This document shows positions 9,408-17,292 of a stretch of 64,000 bases of DNA, one piece after another (within the stretch, counting starts at the first letter, position 1; every line of letters begins with the position of its first letter). The notes beneath the pieces were generated by a model, which saw only the letters and a program-made list of their open reading frames with translations, made no database searches and had not been told where the DNA came from. Source of the DNA: Variovorax paradoxus EPS (GTDB lineage: Bacteria > Pseudomonadota > Gammaproteobacteria > Burkholderiales > Burkholderiaceae_C). The DNA lies in contig NC_014931.1 in the NCBI RefSeq assembly GCF_000184745.1, positions 3,720,001 to 3,784,000 of the forward strand, written 5' to 3'. The position numbers and the translations under genes are program-made.

Positions 9408-9596
9408 ATGAAAAAGATACTCTTCGTTCTTGCCGCCTGCGTGCTCTCGAGCGCGGCCCTCGCGCAACCGGCGCCCCGCCACGGACCGGGCTACGACCGC
9501 CCGCACGCAGCGCCGCATCACCGCAAGCACAAGGTCTGGGTGCCGGTGCACCGCGAACATGGCCGCCGCGTGCCGGGACATTACGTCTGGCGTTGA
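9408..9596 (+). CDS. Small exported histidine-rich protein
   Basis: This 62-residue protein of unknown function begins with a signal peptide (MKKILFVLAACVLSSAALAQ, cleavage expected after ALA). The mature part of about 42 residues is rich in His, Arg and Pro (HAAPHHRKHKVWVPVHREHG) and ends with GHYVWR. The V/WVP.H...R.VPGHYVW pattern resembles the YXWXXGHW-type small periplasmic proteins common in betaproteobacteria. Metal binding is conceivable from the histidines but not shown. A good hairpin terminator follows 14 bases after the stop, so it is probably a one-gene unit. Confidence 0.75.
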   Translation: MKKILFVLAACVLSSAALAQPAPRHGPGYDRPHAAPHHRKHKVWVPVHREHGRRVPGHYVWR

Positions 9597-9610
9597 AGCC
9601 CCAAAAACAG

Positions 9611-9637
9611 AAGCCGGCATGGAAGCCGGCTTTTTTC
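9611..9637 (+). terminator. Rho-independent terminator (probably bidirectional)
   Basis: The stem AAGCCGGC (9611-9618) / GCCGGCTT (9625-9632) is followed by TTTTTT. On the other strand it is followed by a T-run from CCAAAAACAG, so it may also end the minus-strand lipoprotein gene at 9656. Confidence 0.85.
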
Positions 9638-9655
9638 TGTTTGGCCTGAACGAAC

Positions 9656-10327
9656 TCAGGAGCGGCGGACCGGCGATTGCGCCAGCACGCGGCACTTGCC
9701 GAATTCGCAGCGCACCGCCCAGATGCCGCCGTTTTCGCAAGGCACGTTGTACGACTCGAAGCCCGGGCCCTTGGCCGTGAGTTCGGCGCGCGGCTGCACG
9801 TTGCAGCGGCCGGCCTTGGCGAGCGATTCGACGTTGTACGTATCGACGCCAGTGCGGCGCGGCTTGGCGGCCACGACCGGATCGAAGGTGTGGCCGTAGA
9901 AGGTGTCGCGCACATCGGGGTCGAGGTTGCGGTAGCCGCGCTTGGCCATGCAGTGGACGATGGCGATTTCCTGGTGCTCGGCCATCAGCTCCGAGGTCGG
10001 GCGGCCGTTCCAGTCGATGACGGCGGCGCTGATGCCGGTGTACGAAGCGGCGGCCACGATGCCCTGGCCGTGCACGGTGATGAGGCCGAGGCCCAGCGCG
10101 AGCCACATGGCATCGCCGGTCTCGCTGCGCGCGGTGATGCGGGTCGCTGCGGTGCGGCAGGCCTGCACGTCGTTGTCGTAGCGCACCTTGTCGACGCCTT
10201 CCATGGCGACCATGGGCACGTAGGTGAGTCCGGATCCGGTGCCGGGTTCGGTCGGCACCAGCGGCGCCCTGGCGGTGCAGCCCATCAGGGCCACAGCGGC
10301 GAACGCAATGCTCAGCAACAGCTTCAT
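9656..10327 (-). CDS. Conserved hypothetical lipoprotein
   Basis: This 223-residue protein has a lipoprotein signal: MKLLLSIAFAAVALMGC, with Cys17 as the predicted lipid-bearing residue. The mature region has a glycine/alanine-rich stretch near residues 75-105 (WLALGLGLITVHGQGIVAAA) that could sit in or against a membrane. Its C-terminal part holds several cysteines (CRTAA, VHCMAKRG, GRCNV, VPCENG, RCEFGKC), suggesting disulfides. The form HCMAKRGY resembles a motif common in small glycine-zipper lipoproteins. No function is recognised. It is convergent with the 9408 gene and shares its terminator. Confidence 0.8.
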   Translation of the reverse strand: MKLLLSIAFAAVALMGCTARAPLVPTEPGTGSGLTYVPMVAMEGVDKVRYDNDVQACRTAATRITARSETGDAMWLALGLGLITVHGQGIVAAASYTGISAAVIDWNGRPTSELMAEHQEIAIVHCMAKRGYRNLDPDVRDTFYGHTFDPVVAAKPRRTGVDTYNVESLAKAGRCNVQPRAELTAKGPGFESYNVPCENGGIWAVRCEFGKCRVLAQSPVRRS

Positions 10328-10491
10328 GGGGTTTCCCTCGTCCTCTTTCGCGGTAGTTCCGCGGATTTAACCATACATATAGTTACTCTTGAATCGACTT
10401 GTCGCGAATGCACGACGACCGGTGAGGCGGCATGCGACCATGCGTTCCCGCTCTCGGCGGGCCGCAAATCAAAGTACCTATAACCCCCCGC

Positions 10492-10824
10492 ATGAAGCTC
10501 CTCCCGATCGCCGCCCTGCTGTTGCTTTTCGACAGCGCCTCCGTCGCCGTCGCGCAGACCACGCCGGTGGACCTGCTCAGGAAGAACGGCTGCATGGCCT
10601 GTCACGGGCTCGTCCACAAGCAGGTCGGGCCGGGATTCGCGCAGATCGCGGAGCGCTATCGCAACGATCCGGAGGCGCCACCGCGGCTGGCCGAGAAGAT
10701 CCGCAACGGCAGTGTCGGCGCGTGGGGCCGGGTCATCATGCCGCGGCAAAGCCTGGTGTCGGAGGCCGACTCGCGGGTGCTGGCGACCTGGGTGCTTTCG
10801 CAGCCTCCGCTGGCGAAGAGATAA
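10492..10824 (+). CDS. Small single-haem cytochrome c
   Basis: This 110-residue periplasmic electron carrier has a signal peptide (MKLLPIAALLLLFDSASVAV, ending AQ). The haem attachment motif is CMACH (Cys34, Cys37, His38), followed by GLVHKQVGPGFAQIAERY. The likely axial methionine lies in GRVIMPRQS. The layout is that of class I cytochrome c-551/c552. It is convergent with the sensor kinase gene, with 27 bases between. A partner is not evident. It could serve the iorAB molybdenum enzyme about 2 kb away, but that is only an inference from closeness. Confidence 0.88.
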   Translation: MKLLPIAALLLLFDSASVAVAQTTPVDLLRKNGCMACHGLVHKQVGPGFAQIAERYRNDPEAPPRLAEKIRNGSVGAWGRVIMPRQSLVSEADSRVLATWVLSQPPLAKR

Positions 10825-10851
10825 AGCCCGAAGCAGCGCCGGGCACTCGGC

Positions 10852-12819
10852 TCAAGCAGCCCGCACTGCCTTTTCTGCATCGACCTTGCGCTGAAGCGGA
10901 AGCCACAGCGTGAAGCGCGTTCCGCCGCTGCCGGACTCCCAATTCACCGTTCCGCCGAACGCCATGGCGCGCTGCTGCTGGTTGCGCAGCCCCCGGCCGC
11001 TTCGCTGCAGGGCCTCCTGCACGTCGAACCCCGCGCCGTTGTCCTCGATCACCACCGAGACGCCCTCGCCCGCCGTCGCGGTGCTGAAGCTGATGATGCT
11101 GGCCCGCGTGTGGCGCAGCACGTTGGCGATGCACTCCTGCATGATCCGCAGGATGTGCAGCGCGCTCCCGGGGTCCAGCCAGGGCAGCGCGGGCACGGGC
11201 TGTACCTCCCAGCGCAGTGCGACGCCGGCGCTCTCGATGCGCGGCGCCAGGCGAAAGCGCAGGGTGGCGAGCAGCAGCAGCAGGTCGGCGTCCACGCTCT
11301 CCATGGAGTCGATGGCCAGCTTCAGGTCGTCCATGCAGCCCCTGAGCACTTCGGAGATCTCGGTGTCGCTCATGGCGCCCCGCTCCACCGAACGGATGGC
11401 GCTGATCAGCGACGAGCCCAGCCCGTCGTGCATGTCCTGCATCAGCCGCCGGCGCTCGGCATCGAGCATCTGCTGGTTCTCGATCACGCGCAGCCGCTGG
11501 TAGCTCTGCTCCAGCTCGGCCTCGCGCGCCTGCAGGCGCTGGGCCAGCCCCTTGTTCAGCCGTGCCACCTCGGCAAACGCACCGGTGTACCGCTCGAACA
11601 TGATGTAAGAGAAGACGAAGAAGAGGCTGATGATCGCGTAGGGCGAGGTGTACACGCTCTCCGGGCTCACCAGGTTGTTCTGCAGCAGCCCGTCGTAGGA
11701 CGTGAACGTGAGCGCGAAGACAGTCCATCCCGCCACCAGCCGACCTTCGGGCAGCTTGGCGCGCAATGCCTTGCGCAGGTTCACCGCAAAGATCAGCACG
11801 GCGACCGGCAGCACCATCAGGTTGAGCAGCGGCGTGACGAGGTAGAGGCTCGCGATGGACGGCGACAGGTGCGGCAGCGTGGCGATGCTGCAGGCCGTCG
11901 CCAGCGTCACAGACAGGCGGGTCAACCAAGGCGAGGGCTGCTGGTGCAGGCGCTCCAGGAAGAGGTGGATCGCGACGATCAGCCAGATCAGCGAGGACAC
12001 CGTCATCCACTCGAACAACTCGTCGGAGACCGGAAAGTAGTTGCCGCCGACGTAGTAGTGAAGCGTCCGCAGGAAGGCCAATGCCGAGATGGCGAAGAAC
12101 AGCAGGTAGAGCGACTCGCGCCGCTTGCCCAGGTACACCGCGAGGGCGAAGGCACCCACCGCCAGGAACGCCGCGCTGCCCATGGCCGGCACCTGAACCT
12201 GCAGCAGTTGGCGGATCTGGTAGCGCCAGTTCAGCGAGGCCTCGTCGCCCACCCACACAGTCGAGAAGCCGCTTCCGCTGCTGCGCAGGCGGTCGACGCG
12301 GATCAGCACCGATGTCGGAGAAGGCGTGCCGGCCGTCGCATTCAGCGGCAGCAGCAGCGGATGGTTGTAGCCGTTGTGAATCGGGCTGCCATGCGACTGG
12401 TAGAGCAGCACGCGGTCGCCGTACACCGCGATGTGGCCGAGCGTCTTCCAGCGCGGCAGGTAAAGAAAGAGAAGGCGCTGCTGTTCAGAAGGCGCCGTGC
12501 CGGCGAGGTCGATGCGATACCAGTCGGTGATGGTGCGCACGCCGCCCAACGGCGTGGGAACCAGCTCGCGCTCGGCCGTGTGCGGAAGGCTGACCTCCCT
12601 CCATCCCTCGGCCGGAAGGTCGGCATCTTCGATCTGCCGCGGAGGCTCGGAATAACCCGTGCCGGGAACGGACAGCAATTGCGCCTGCGTGATGTGCAGC
12701 GCGCCCTCGGGCCGCGCGTCGGCAGCCGCCGCATTCGCGAGCGGCAACACTGCCAGGCACAACGTCGCGATCCAGCGGCCCAGTCCGGTGCGGCGATCGG
12801 AGGCGAGCGACGTGTGCAT
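10852..12819 (-). CDS. 7TMR-DISM sensor histidine kinase (NarX/LuxR-pathway type)
   Basis: This 655-residue membrane kinase starts with a signal peptide (WIATLCLAVLPLANAAAA). A periplasmic 7TMR-DISM extracellular beta-domain follows (about 35-190, with PLGGVRTITDWYRIDL). Seven membrane helices come next (about 205-410) and then a coiled coil (RLNKGLAQRLQAREAELEQS). The kinase core is of the HisKA_3 type: H-box MQDMHDGLGSSLISAI, and ATPase motifs CIANVLRHTRAS, IEDNGAGFD and GRGLRNQQQRA. Such kinases usually phosphorylate a NarL-type regulator, but none is present in the window, so it is orphan here. The ligand is unknown. Confidence 0.87.
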   Translation of the reverse strand: MHTSLASDRRTGLGRWIATLCLAVLPLANAAAADARPEGALHITQAQLLSVPGTGYSEPPRQIEDADLPAEGWREVSLPHTAERELVPTPLGGVRTITDWYRIDLAGTAPSEQQRLLFLYLPRWKTLGHIAVYGDRVLLYQSHGSPIHNGYNHPLLLPLNATAGTPSPTSVLIRVDRLRSSGSGFSTVWVGDEASLNWRYQIRQLLQVQVPAMGSAAFLAVGAFALAVYLGKRRESLYLLFFAISALAFLRTLHYYVGGNYFPVSDELFEWMTVSSLIWLIVAIHLFLERLHQQPSPWLTRLSVTLATACSIATLPHLSPSIASLYLVTPLLNLMVLPVAVLIFAVNLRKALRAKLPEGRLVAGWTVFALTFTSYDGLLQNNLVSPESVYTSPYAIISLFFVFSYIMFERYTGAFAEVARLNKGLAQRLQAREAELEQSYQRLRVIENQQMLDAERRRLMQDMHDGLGSSLISAIRSVERGAMSDTEISEVLRGCMDDLKLAIDSMESVDADLLLLLATLRFRLAPRIESAGVALRWEVQPVPALPWLDPGSALHILRIMQECIANVLRHTRASIISFSTATAGEGVSVVIEDNGAGFDVQEALQRSGRGLRNQQQRAMAFGGTVNWESGSGGTRFTLWLPLQRKVDAEKAVRAA

Positions 12820-12899
12820 TAGTTAACAATTATGTCTCCCGGCCCGCACATCCGCGTGACAGGCCGTGCCCCGACGCCGCACCCGTCGCGCCCTGCCCG

Positions 12900-13358
12900 C
12901 TAGCCCATCATGGCCGCGGCGGCCTTGATCGCCTCCCGGATGCGCCCGTAGGTGCCGCATCGGCACACGTTCTCGATGGCGTCGATGTCCGCATCGGTCG
13001 GGTTGCGGGTGCGCCGCAGCAAGTCGACCGCCGCCATGATCTGCCCCGGTTGGCAGAAGCCGCACTGCGGCACGTCCAGGTTCATCCAGGCCTGTTGCAC
13101 CGGGTGCAGCACGTTGCCGTTGGCCAGCCCCTCGATGGTCGTCACCTGCCGGCCGCGCACGTCGGCCACCCGCGTCGAGCAGGTGGTGACCGCCTTGCCG
13201 TCGACGTGGCAGGTGCAGGCCTTGCACACGTTGATGCCGCAGCCGTACTTCGGGCCGGTGATGCCGAGCTTGTCGCGCAGCACCCAGAGCAGCGCCATGT
13301 CGTCGGGCGCCTCGACATCGACATTGCTGCCATTCACCTTGAAAGATTGCACGGGCAT
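12900..13358 (-). CDS. iorA: (2Fe-2S) small subunit of an isoquinoline 1-oxidoreductase-type molybdenum hydroxylase
   Basis: This 152-residue iron-sulfur subunit passes electrons from the molybdenum centre. The N-terminal ferredoxin-like cluster is bound in YGCGINVCKACTCHVDGK with a fourth Cys in TTCSTR. The C-terminal helical cluster uses CGFCQPGQIMAAV and CRCGTYGRIREAI. The length matches IorA-type stand-alone subunits rather than fused xanthine dehydrogenase. It lies 10 bases downstream of the large subunit and is surely in its operon. No FAD subunit is nearby, which is also typical of the Ior type, where a cytochrome accepts the electrons. Confidence 0.9.
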   Translation of the reverse strand: MPVQSFKVNGSNVDVEAPDDMALLWVLRDKLGITGPKYGCGINVCKACTCHVDGKAVTTCSTRVADVRGRQVTTIEGLANGNVLHPVQQAWMNLDVPQCGFCQPGQIMAAVDLLRRTRNPTDADIDAIENVCRCGTYGRIREAIKAAAAMMG

Positions 13359-13368
13359 GGTGGCCTCC

Positions 13369-15570
13369 TCAGGCGGGTACCGGCACGACGACCGGCGTGG
13401 GCAGCTTGCCCGGGGGGATGGGGGTGAAATCGACCGGGAAATTCAGCGGGAAGCTGCGCGGCTTGCGGCCGGTGGCGCGTGCATACGCGTTGGCGATGGC
13501 ACCCGAACTGGCCGAGAGGCCCACCTCACCCAGCCCGCCGATCGCCTCGCCGGTGCTGGCCGGCATGATGATGACCTTCACGTCCTTCGGGTAGCTCTTC
13601 ATGCGCGCGAAGTGGTACTGCGAATAGCTGCCCTCCAGCGGCAGGCCGTTCTGGATGTGCAACCCCGCCGTCAACACGATGGAGATCGACTCGCACAGCC
13701 CGCCCTGCATCTGCGCCTCGATGCCCGATGGATTGATCGGCGTGCCTACGTCGATCACGATGGTGGCGCGGATGACCTTCACATCGGTCGGCACCCGTCC
13801 ATCGATCTCGACGATGCAGGCCGTGAAAGACTTCGACTCCTGGTGCACGCCCACGCCCTGGGCAAAGCCCGCCGGCATCGCCTTGCCCCATTGCGCCGCC
13901 GCGGCAGCCGCCTTCAGCACCGCGCGTGCGCGCGGCAGCCGCAGGTACTCGAGCCGGAACGCGACCGGGTCCTTGCGCAGCGCCCGGGCCATGTCGTCGA
14001 CCAGGATCTCCTCCACCAGCCGCGAAGGCTGGATGTGCACCGAGCGGTACGAGCAGGTGTTCATGTCGATCGGCACCGGCGTCAGGAGCTTGGTGGTCAC
14101 GCCGAAGTTGTAGGGCGACGTGACCATGGTCTTGAACATGACCTGCTCGATGCCGAAGTTGCCCACCGTCTGCGGAAAGCCGTTGGGCAGCGCGATGGCC
14201 GCGGCGCCCAGCATCTCACCGAAGCCGTGGCGCGTATCGAGCCGTACCCCGGCGATGCGCTGTTCGAACGCGATGACCTGGCCCAGCAGCATCGTGGCGC
14301 GCGCCCGGTGGAACATGGGCGGACGCACGCGGCCGTGGCGCATGTCGTCGGTGCGGTGGTACATCAGCTTGCAGGGCCGGCCCAGCGCCTTGGAGGCCTG
14401 CACCGCCTGCAGCGTCGCGTCCCAGAAGAGCCGTCGCCCGAAGGAGCCGCCCGAAGGCACCGCATGCACCTTGACCTTGTCCAGCGGCAAGCCCAGCTCG
14501 ATGGCGATGGCCTGCTGCGTGACGATCGGGCTCTGCAGGCCCGACCAGATCTCGGCCCGGTCGGCGCGCACGTCGGCGATGGCGCATTCGGTTTCCATCG
14601 GGCAGTGCGAGACCGCCGCGAACTCGAACTCGCCCTCGACCGTGAGCGCGCCCAGCGGTGGCAGCAGGAACGGCAAGAGCGCGCCCTTGAGCTTCTGCTG
14701 GATGCTCGCGTTGGACTCGCCGGCAACGGGCCCGGCCGTCCAGGTGACATCGAGCGCGTTCACCGCGGCCCAGGCCTGCCCGAAAGTCTCGGCCATCACT
14801 GCCACGCCGGGTGGCGTGGGCACGATGCCGTTCGTCGCGGGGATCGGCGCAATGCCCAGCACGCCCGGCATCGCCGTCACCGTGTTCAGGTTGTTGATGC
14901 GCACGAACTTGCCGTTGATGGTCGGAGGCCGGCACACCATGGTGGGCTTGGCTTCGGGCACGGCCTGGTCCATCGAGAACTTCTTGCGGCCGGTCACGAT
15001 GTCCAGCGCGTCGAGCCGCGTCGTGCGCTGCCCGACCACCGCGTTCGCGCTGCCAGAAAGCAGCCCGCCCAGGCCGCCGAGCAACGGCATGCCGGCATGC
15101 AGCGAACGCACGCTCGACGAGCCGCCGGTGAGCTGGTTGAAGATCAGCTCGGGGCTGGCGTCCGCCGAGCCGACCTCGATGGCGCTGAGCGGCAGGCGCA
15201 GCTTGTCGGCCAGCATCATCGCGGCGGCGGTGGCAATGCCCTGCCCCGACTCCAGCCGCGGAAGCTCGAGCCGCACGCGGCCGTTGGCGATGTTGGTTAC
15301 CTTGACCAGCGGCATGGTCGGCAGCGCGGTGAGCGTCACCGCATCGCCGATGTCGATCAGGTCGGTCGTGTCGGGCGGTGTCATCGGCAGGATCGCAGCC
15401 TTCGCCGAGGAAGGGGCGGCGATCCCGCCCAAGCCCACGGTGGCGGCGGCCGCGGCTGAAACCAGCGGCGCGGAAGCCGCGTACCCCAACAGGTCCCGCC
15501 GGCGCATGCCGGGTGGTTCGTCTTGGAGCGGCACATGCGTGGGGACCGCGCCGGATTCGGAATGTTCCAT
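13369..15570 (-). CDS. iorB: Molybdopterin-binding large subunit, isoquinoline 1-oxidoreductase type
   Basis: This 733-residue catalytic subunit of the xanthine-dehydrogenase superfamily hydroxylates N-heterocycles or oxidises aldehydes with water. It has a twin-arginine signal near residues 22-50 (GMRRRDLLGYAASAPLVSAA), so the enzyme is probably exported to the periplasm with IorA. Cofactor-loop landmarks include GGSFGRRLFWDATLQAV, FAQGVGVHQESKSFTACIVE and, near the end, AIGGLGEVGLSASSGAIANA, which holds the active-site glutamate. The substrate cannot be read from sequence. It heads the iorBA operon and is divergent from the Crp/Fnr gene, which may control it. Confidence 0.88.
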   Translation of the reverse strand: MEHSESGAVPTHVPLQDEPPGMRRRDLLGYAASAPLVSAAAAATVGLGGIAAPSSAKAAILPMTPPDTTDLIDIGDAVTLTALPTMPLVKVTNIANGRVRLELPRLESGQGIATAAAMMLADKLRLPLSAIEVGSADASPELIFNQLTGGSSSVRSLHAGMPLLGGLGGLLSGSANAVVGQRTTRLDALDIVTGRKKFSMDQAVPEAKPTMVCRPPTINGKFVRINNLNTVTAMPGVLGIAPIPATNGIVPTPPGVAVMAETFGQAWAAVNALDVTWTAGPVAGESNASIQQKLKGALLPFLLPPLGALTVEGEFEFAAVSHCPMETECAIADVRADRAEIWSGLQSPIVTQQAIAIELGLPLDKVKVHAVPSGGSFGRRLFWDATLQAVQASKALGRPCKLMYHRTDDMRHGRVRPPMFHRARATMLLGQVIAFEQRIAGVRLDTRHGFGEMLGAAAIALPNGFPQTVGNFGIEQVMFKTMVTSPYNFGVTTKLLTPVPIDMNTCSYRSVHIQPSRLVEEILVDDMARALRKDPVAFRLEYLRLPRARAVLKAAAAAAQWGKAMPAGFAQGVGVHQESKSFTACIVEIDGRVPTDVKVIRATIVIDVGTPINPSGIEAQMQGGLCESISIVLTAGLHIQNGLPLEGSYSQYHFARMKSYPKDVKVIIMPASTGEAIGGLGEVGLSASSGAIANAYARATGRKPRSFPLNFPVDFTPIPPGKLPTPVVVPVPA

Positions 15571-15761
15571 CCTTGTCTCCTGTCTTATGGTTGTGGCGAA
15601 CAGGAGTCAATATGTCATGATCGTTTCGCCAAGGGTGTCGTTTCAAAGACATTTCTTACGCACGGATCCGCGGGCCTTTCCATGCAGGCCCACGCGGGTG
15701 GAGGAGTGAGATGAGCAAGCCAGCCAGCTGAAAAGCAAGCAAGCGAGCAAGGAAAGCACGT

Positions 15762-16478
15762 ATGTCGTCGAACGCCATGGAAACCATGCTCCGCGAGAGC
15801 CTGTGGGCACAGACCCTGACGGCCGAGGAGCTCGACCGCGTGGTCCGCGAGTCGCACGAACGCGAGGTGCCGGCCGGCGGTTTCGCGCTGCGCCGCGGCG
15901 AACCCGCCGATCTCTGGATCGGCATCATCGAAGGTCTGGTGAAGATGTCGGTCTCGCTGGCCGACGGCCGCGTTTCCACGTTCACCGGCGTGACCACCGG
16001 CGGCTGGGCCGGCGAAGGCTCGCTGCTCAAGCCCGGCCCGTGGCGCTACGACGGCGTGGCCATGCGGCCGACCCGCCTGGCCTGCGTGCCGCGCCACACC
16101 TTCGAACGGCTGCTCTCGACGAACATCGAATTCAACCGGTTCCTGCTCTCGCACATCAATGCGCGCCTGAGCCTCTTTATCGGCCTCATGGAATTCGACC
16201 GACTGCTGGGCCCCGATGCGCGCGTCGCGCGCTGCCTCGCCAGCCTGTTCGACCCGGTGCTCTATCCGCAGACCAGCAGCTTCGTGCGCCTGAGCCAGGA
16301 CGAGATCGGTCTCTTGTCCGCCGTTTCGCGTCAGCGCGCGAACAGGGCGCTGCACGAACTCGAACGCGCGGGGCTGCTGCGCGTGGAGCATGGCGGTGTC
16401 GAGGTGCTCGATCTTGCCGGGCTGCGTGGCTATCTCGGCGAGACCGAATCGGTGGCGACAGCGTACGCGCGCCGATAG
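15762..16478 (+). CDS. Crp/Fnr-family transcriptional regulator
   Basis: This 238-residue protein has an N-terminal cyclic-nucleotide-binding-like beta-barrel (about 20-130, GFALRRGEPADLWIGIIEGL), a dimer helix and a C-terminal winged helix. The recognition helix lies in LLSAVSRQRANRALHELERA. No N-terminal cysteine cluster is visible, so it is not an oxygen-sensing FNR. The barrel lacks the usual cAMP-binding RxS pattern, so any ligand is unknown. The ATG follows an AAGGA ribosome site. It is divergent from iorBA across 191 bases, which suggests control of that operon. Confidence 0.85.
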   Translation: MSSNAMETMLRESLWAQTLTAEELDRVVRESHEREVPAGGFALRRGEPADLWIGIIEGLVKMSVSLADGRVSTFTGVTTGGWAGEGSLLKPGPWRYDGVAMRPTRLACVPRHTFERLLSTNIEFNRFLLSHINARLSLFIGLMEFDRLLGPDARVARCLASLFDPVLYPQTSSFVRLSQDEIGLLSAVSRQRANRALHELERAGLLRVEHGGVEVLDLAGLRGYLGETESVATAYARR

Positions 16479-16689
16479 GCCAGGCAAGGCGAAAGGCCCC
16501 AAGCCTCGGCGCTTGAAGCTCGGCGAACCCGCCGCCAAGCGACTTCATCCTGGTGCACGTGCCGCACCAATCACGGCTTCATGACCGCAGCCATGTGATT
16601 GCCTCGGCCCCGCAAAAAGCGGCGCTTCAACCGTCCTCACCTCGACAGCATCGCTCGTAGGTGATTTCCCTCGCCACCTGGCCCAGTGC

Positions 16690-16724
16690 TTGCATAAGCA
16701 CCCCAGATAGTTGAATACTTCAAC
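16690..16724 (+). promoter_or_regulatory. Predicted marR promoter with palindromic operator
   Basis: A -35-like TTGCAT (16690-16695) and a -10-like AATACT (16714-16719) are 18 bases apart. The -10 lies inside a perfect 15-base palindrome, GTTGAA-TAC-TTCAAC (16710-16724), a TTGAA-type MarR half-site pair. Binding there would block the promoter. The rest of 16479-16749 shows nothing else I can support. Confidence 0.55.
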
Positions 16725-16749
16725 TATTGAAGATTTCTCCCATCTGGCC

Positions 16750-17286
16750 ATGCACGCACCACTCGAACTGAAAACCGACTACATCAACGTCCTGCTCGAC
16801 CTGGCGTCCGAGCGAACGAGAGACCGTGGTTCCCGCGTGTACGAGATCGAAGTCGGCCTGTCGATCCGCGATGTGCGGCTGCTTCGCATGATCGGCGGCG
16901 CGCCCGGCATCACGATGGGCCAACTGGTGCAGACCTGCGCCATCGAGAAAACGCTGGTCTCCAAGCTCGTGGGCTCGCTGGTGCAGCGCGAGCTGGTGCA
17001 GCGCCAGATCGGCAGCGAAGACGCGCGTCAGATCCATCTGTGCCTCACGCCCTCCGGCATCGACCTCGTGCTGCAGGCCGAGCCCATCGGGCGAGAAATG
17101 GAAGCCCGCTTCCTCGATTGCCTCACCGTGGCCGAAGTCGCCGCCCTGCACCGCATCCTGAACAAGATCATCGATGCGGAAGCGGGTTCGCGCGACGTCT
17201 TCGAATTTCTGCTGACCCAACTGCGCGAAAGCAAGGCTGCGGATTCCTCTTCAACACCTCCCTCTGGCACCTCTCGAAAGAAGTAA
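16750..17286 (+). CDS. MarR-family transcriptional regulator
   Basis: This 178-residue winged-helix repressor type probably controls the transport/amidase operon that follows. The DNA-binding region runs from SIRDVRLLRMIGGAPGITMG through CAIEKTLVSKLVGSLVQREL to the wing RQIGSEDARQIHLCLTPSG. The frame can be extended to a TTG at 16711, but that codon lies inside the palindromic operator, so ATG 16750 is preferred. The next gene starts seven bases after the stop, an unusually tight link that ties the regulator to the importer. Confidence 0.85.
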   Translation: MHAPLELKTDYINVLLDLASERTRDRGSRVYEIEVGLSIRDVRLLRMIGGAPGITMGQLVQTCAIEKTLVSKLVGSLVQRELVQRQIGSEDARQIHLCLTPSGIDLVLQAEPIGREMEARFLDCLTVAEVAALHRILNKIIDAEAGSRDVFEFLLTQLRESKAADSSSTPPSGTSRKK

Positions 17287-17292
17287 GGCTTC

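Noticed and set aside
15571..15761. FNR or CRP box between iorB and the Crp/Fnr gene
   Set aside because: No TTGAT-N4-ATCAA or TGTGA-N6-TCACA pair is present at acceptable match. Short palindromic bits such as GGCCTTTCCATGCAGGCC are not enough.
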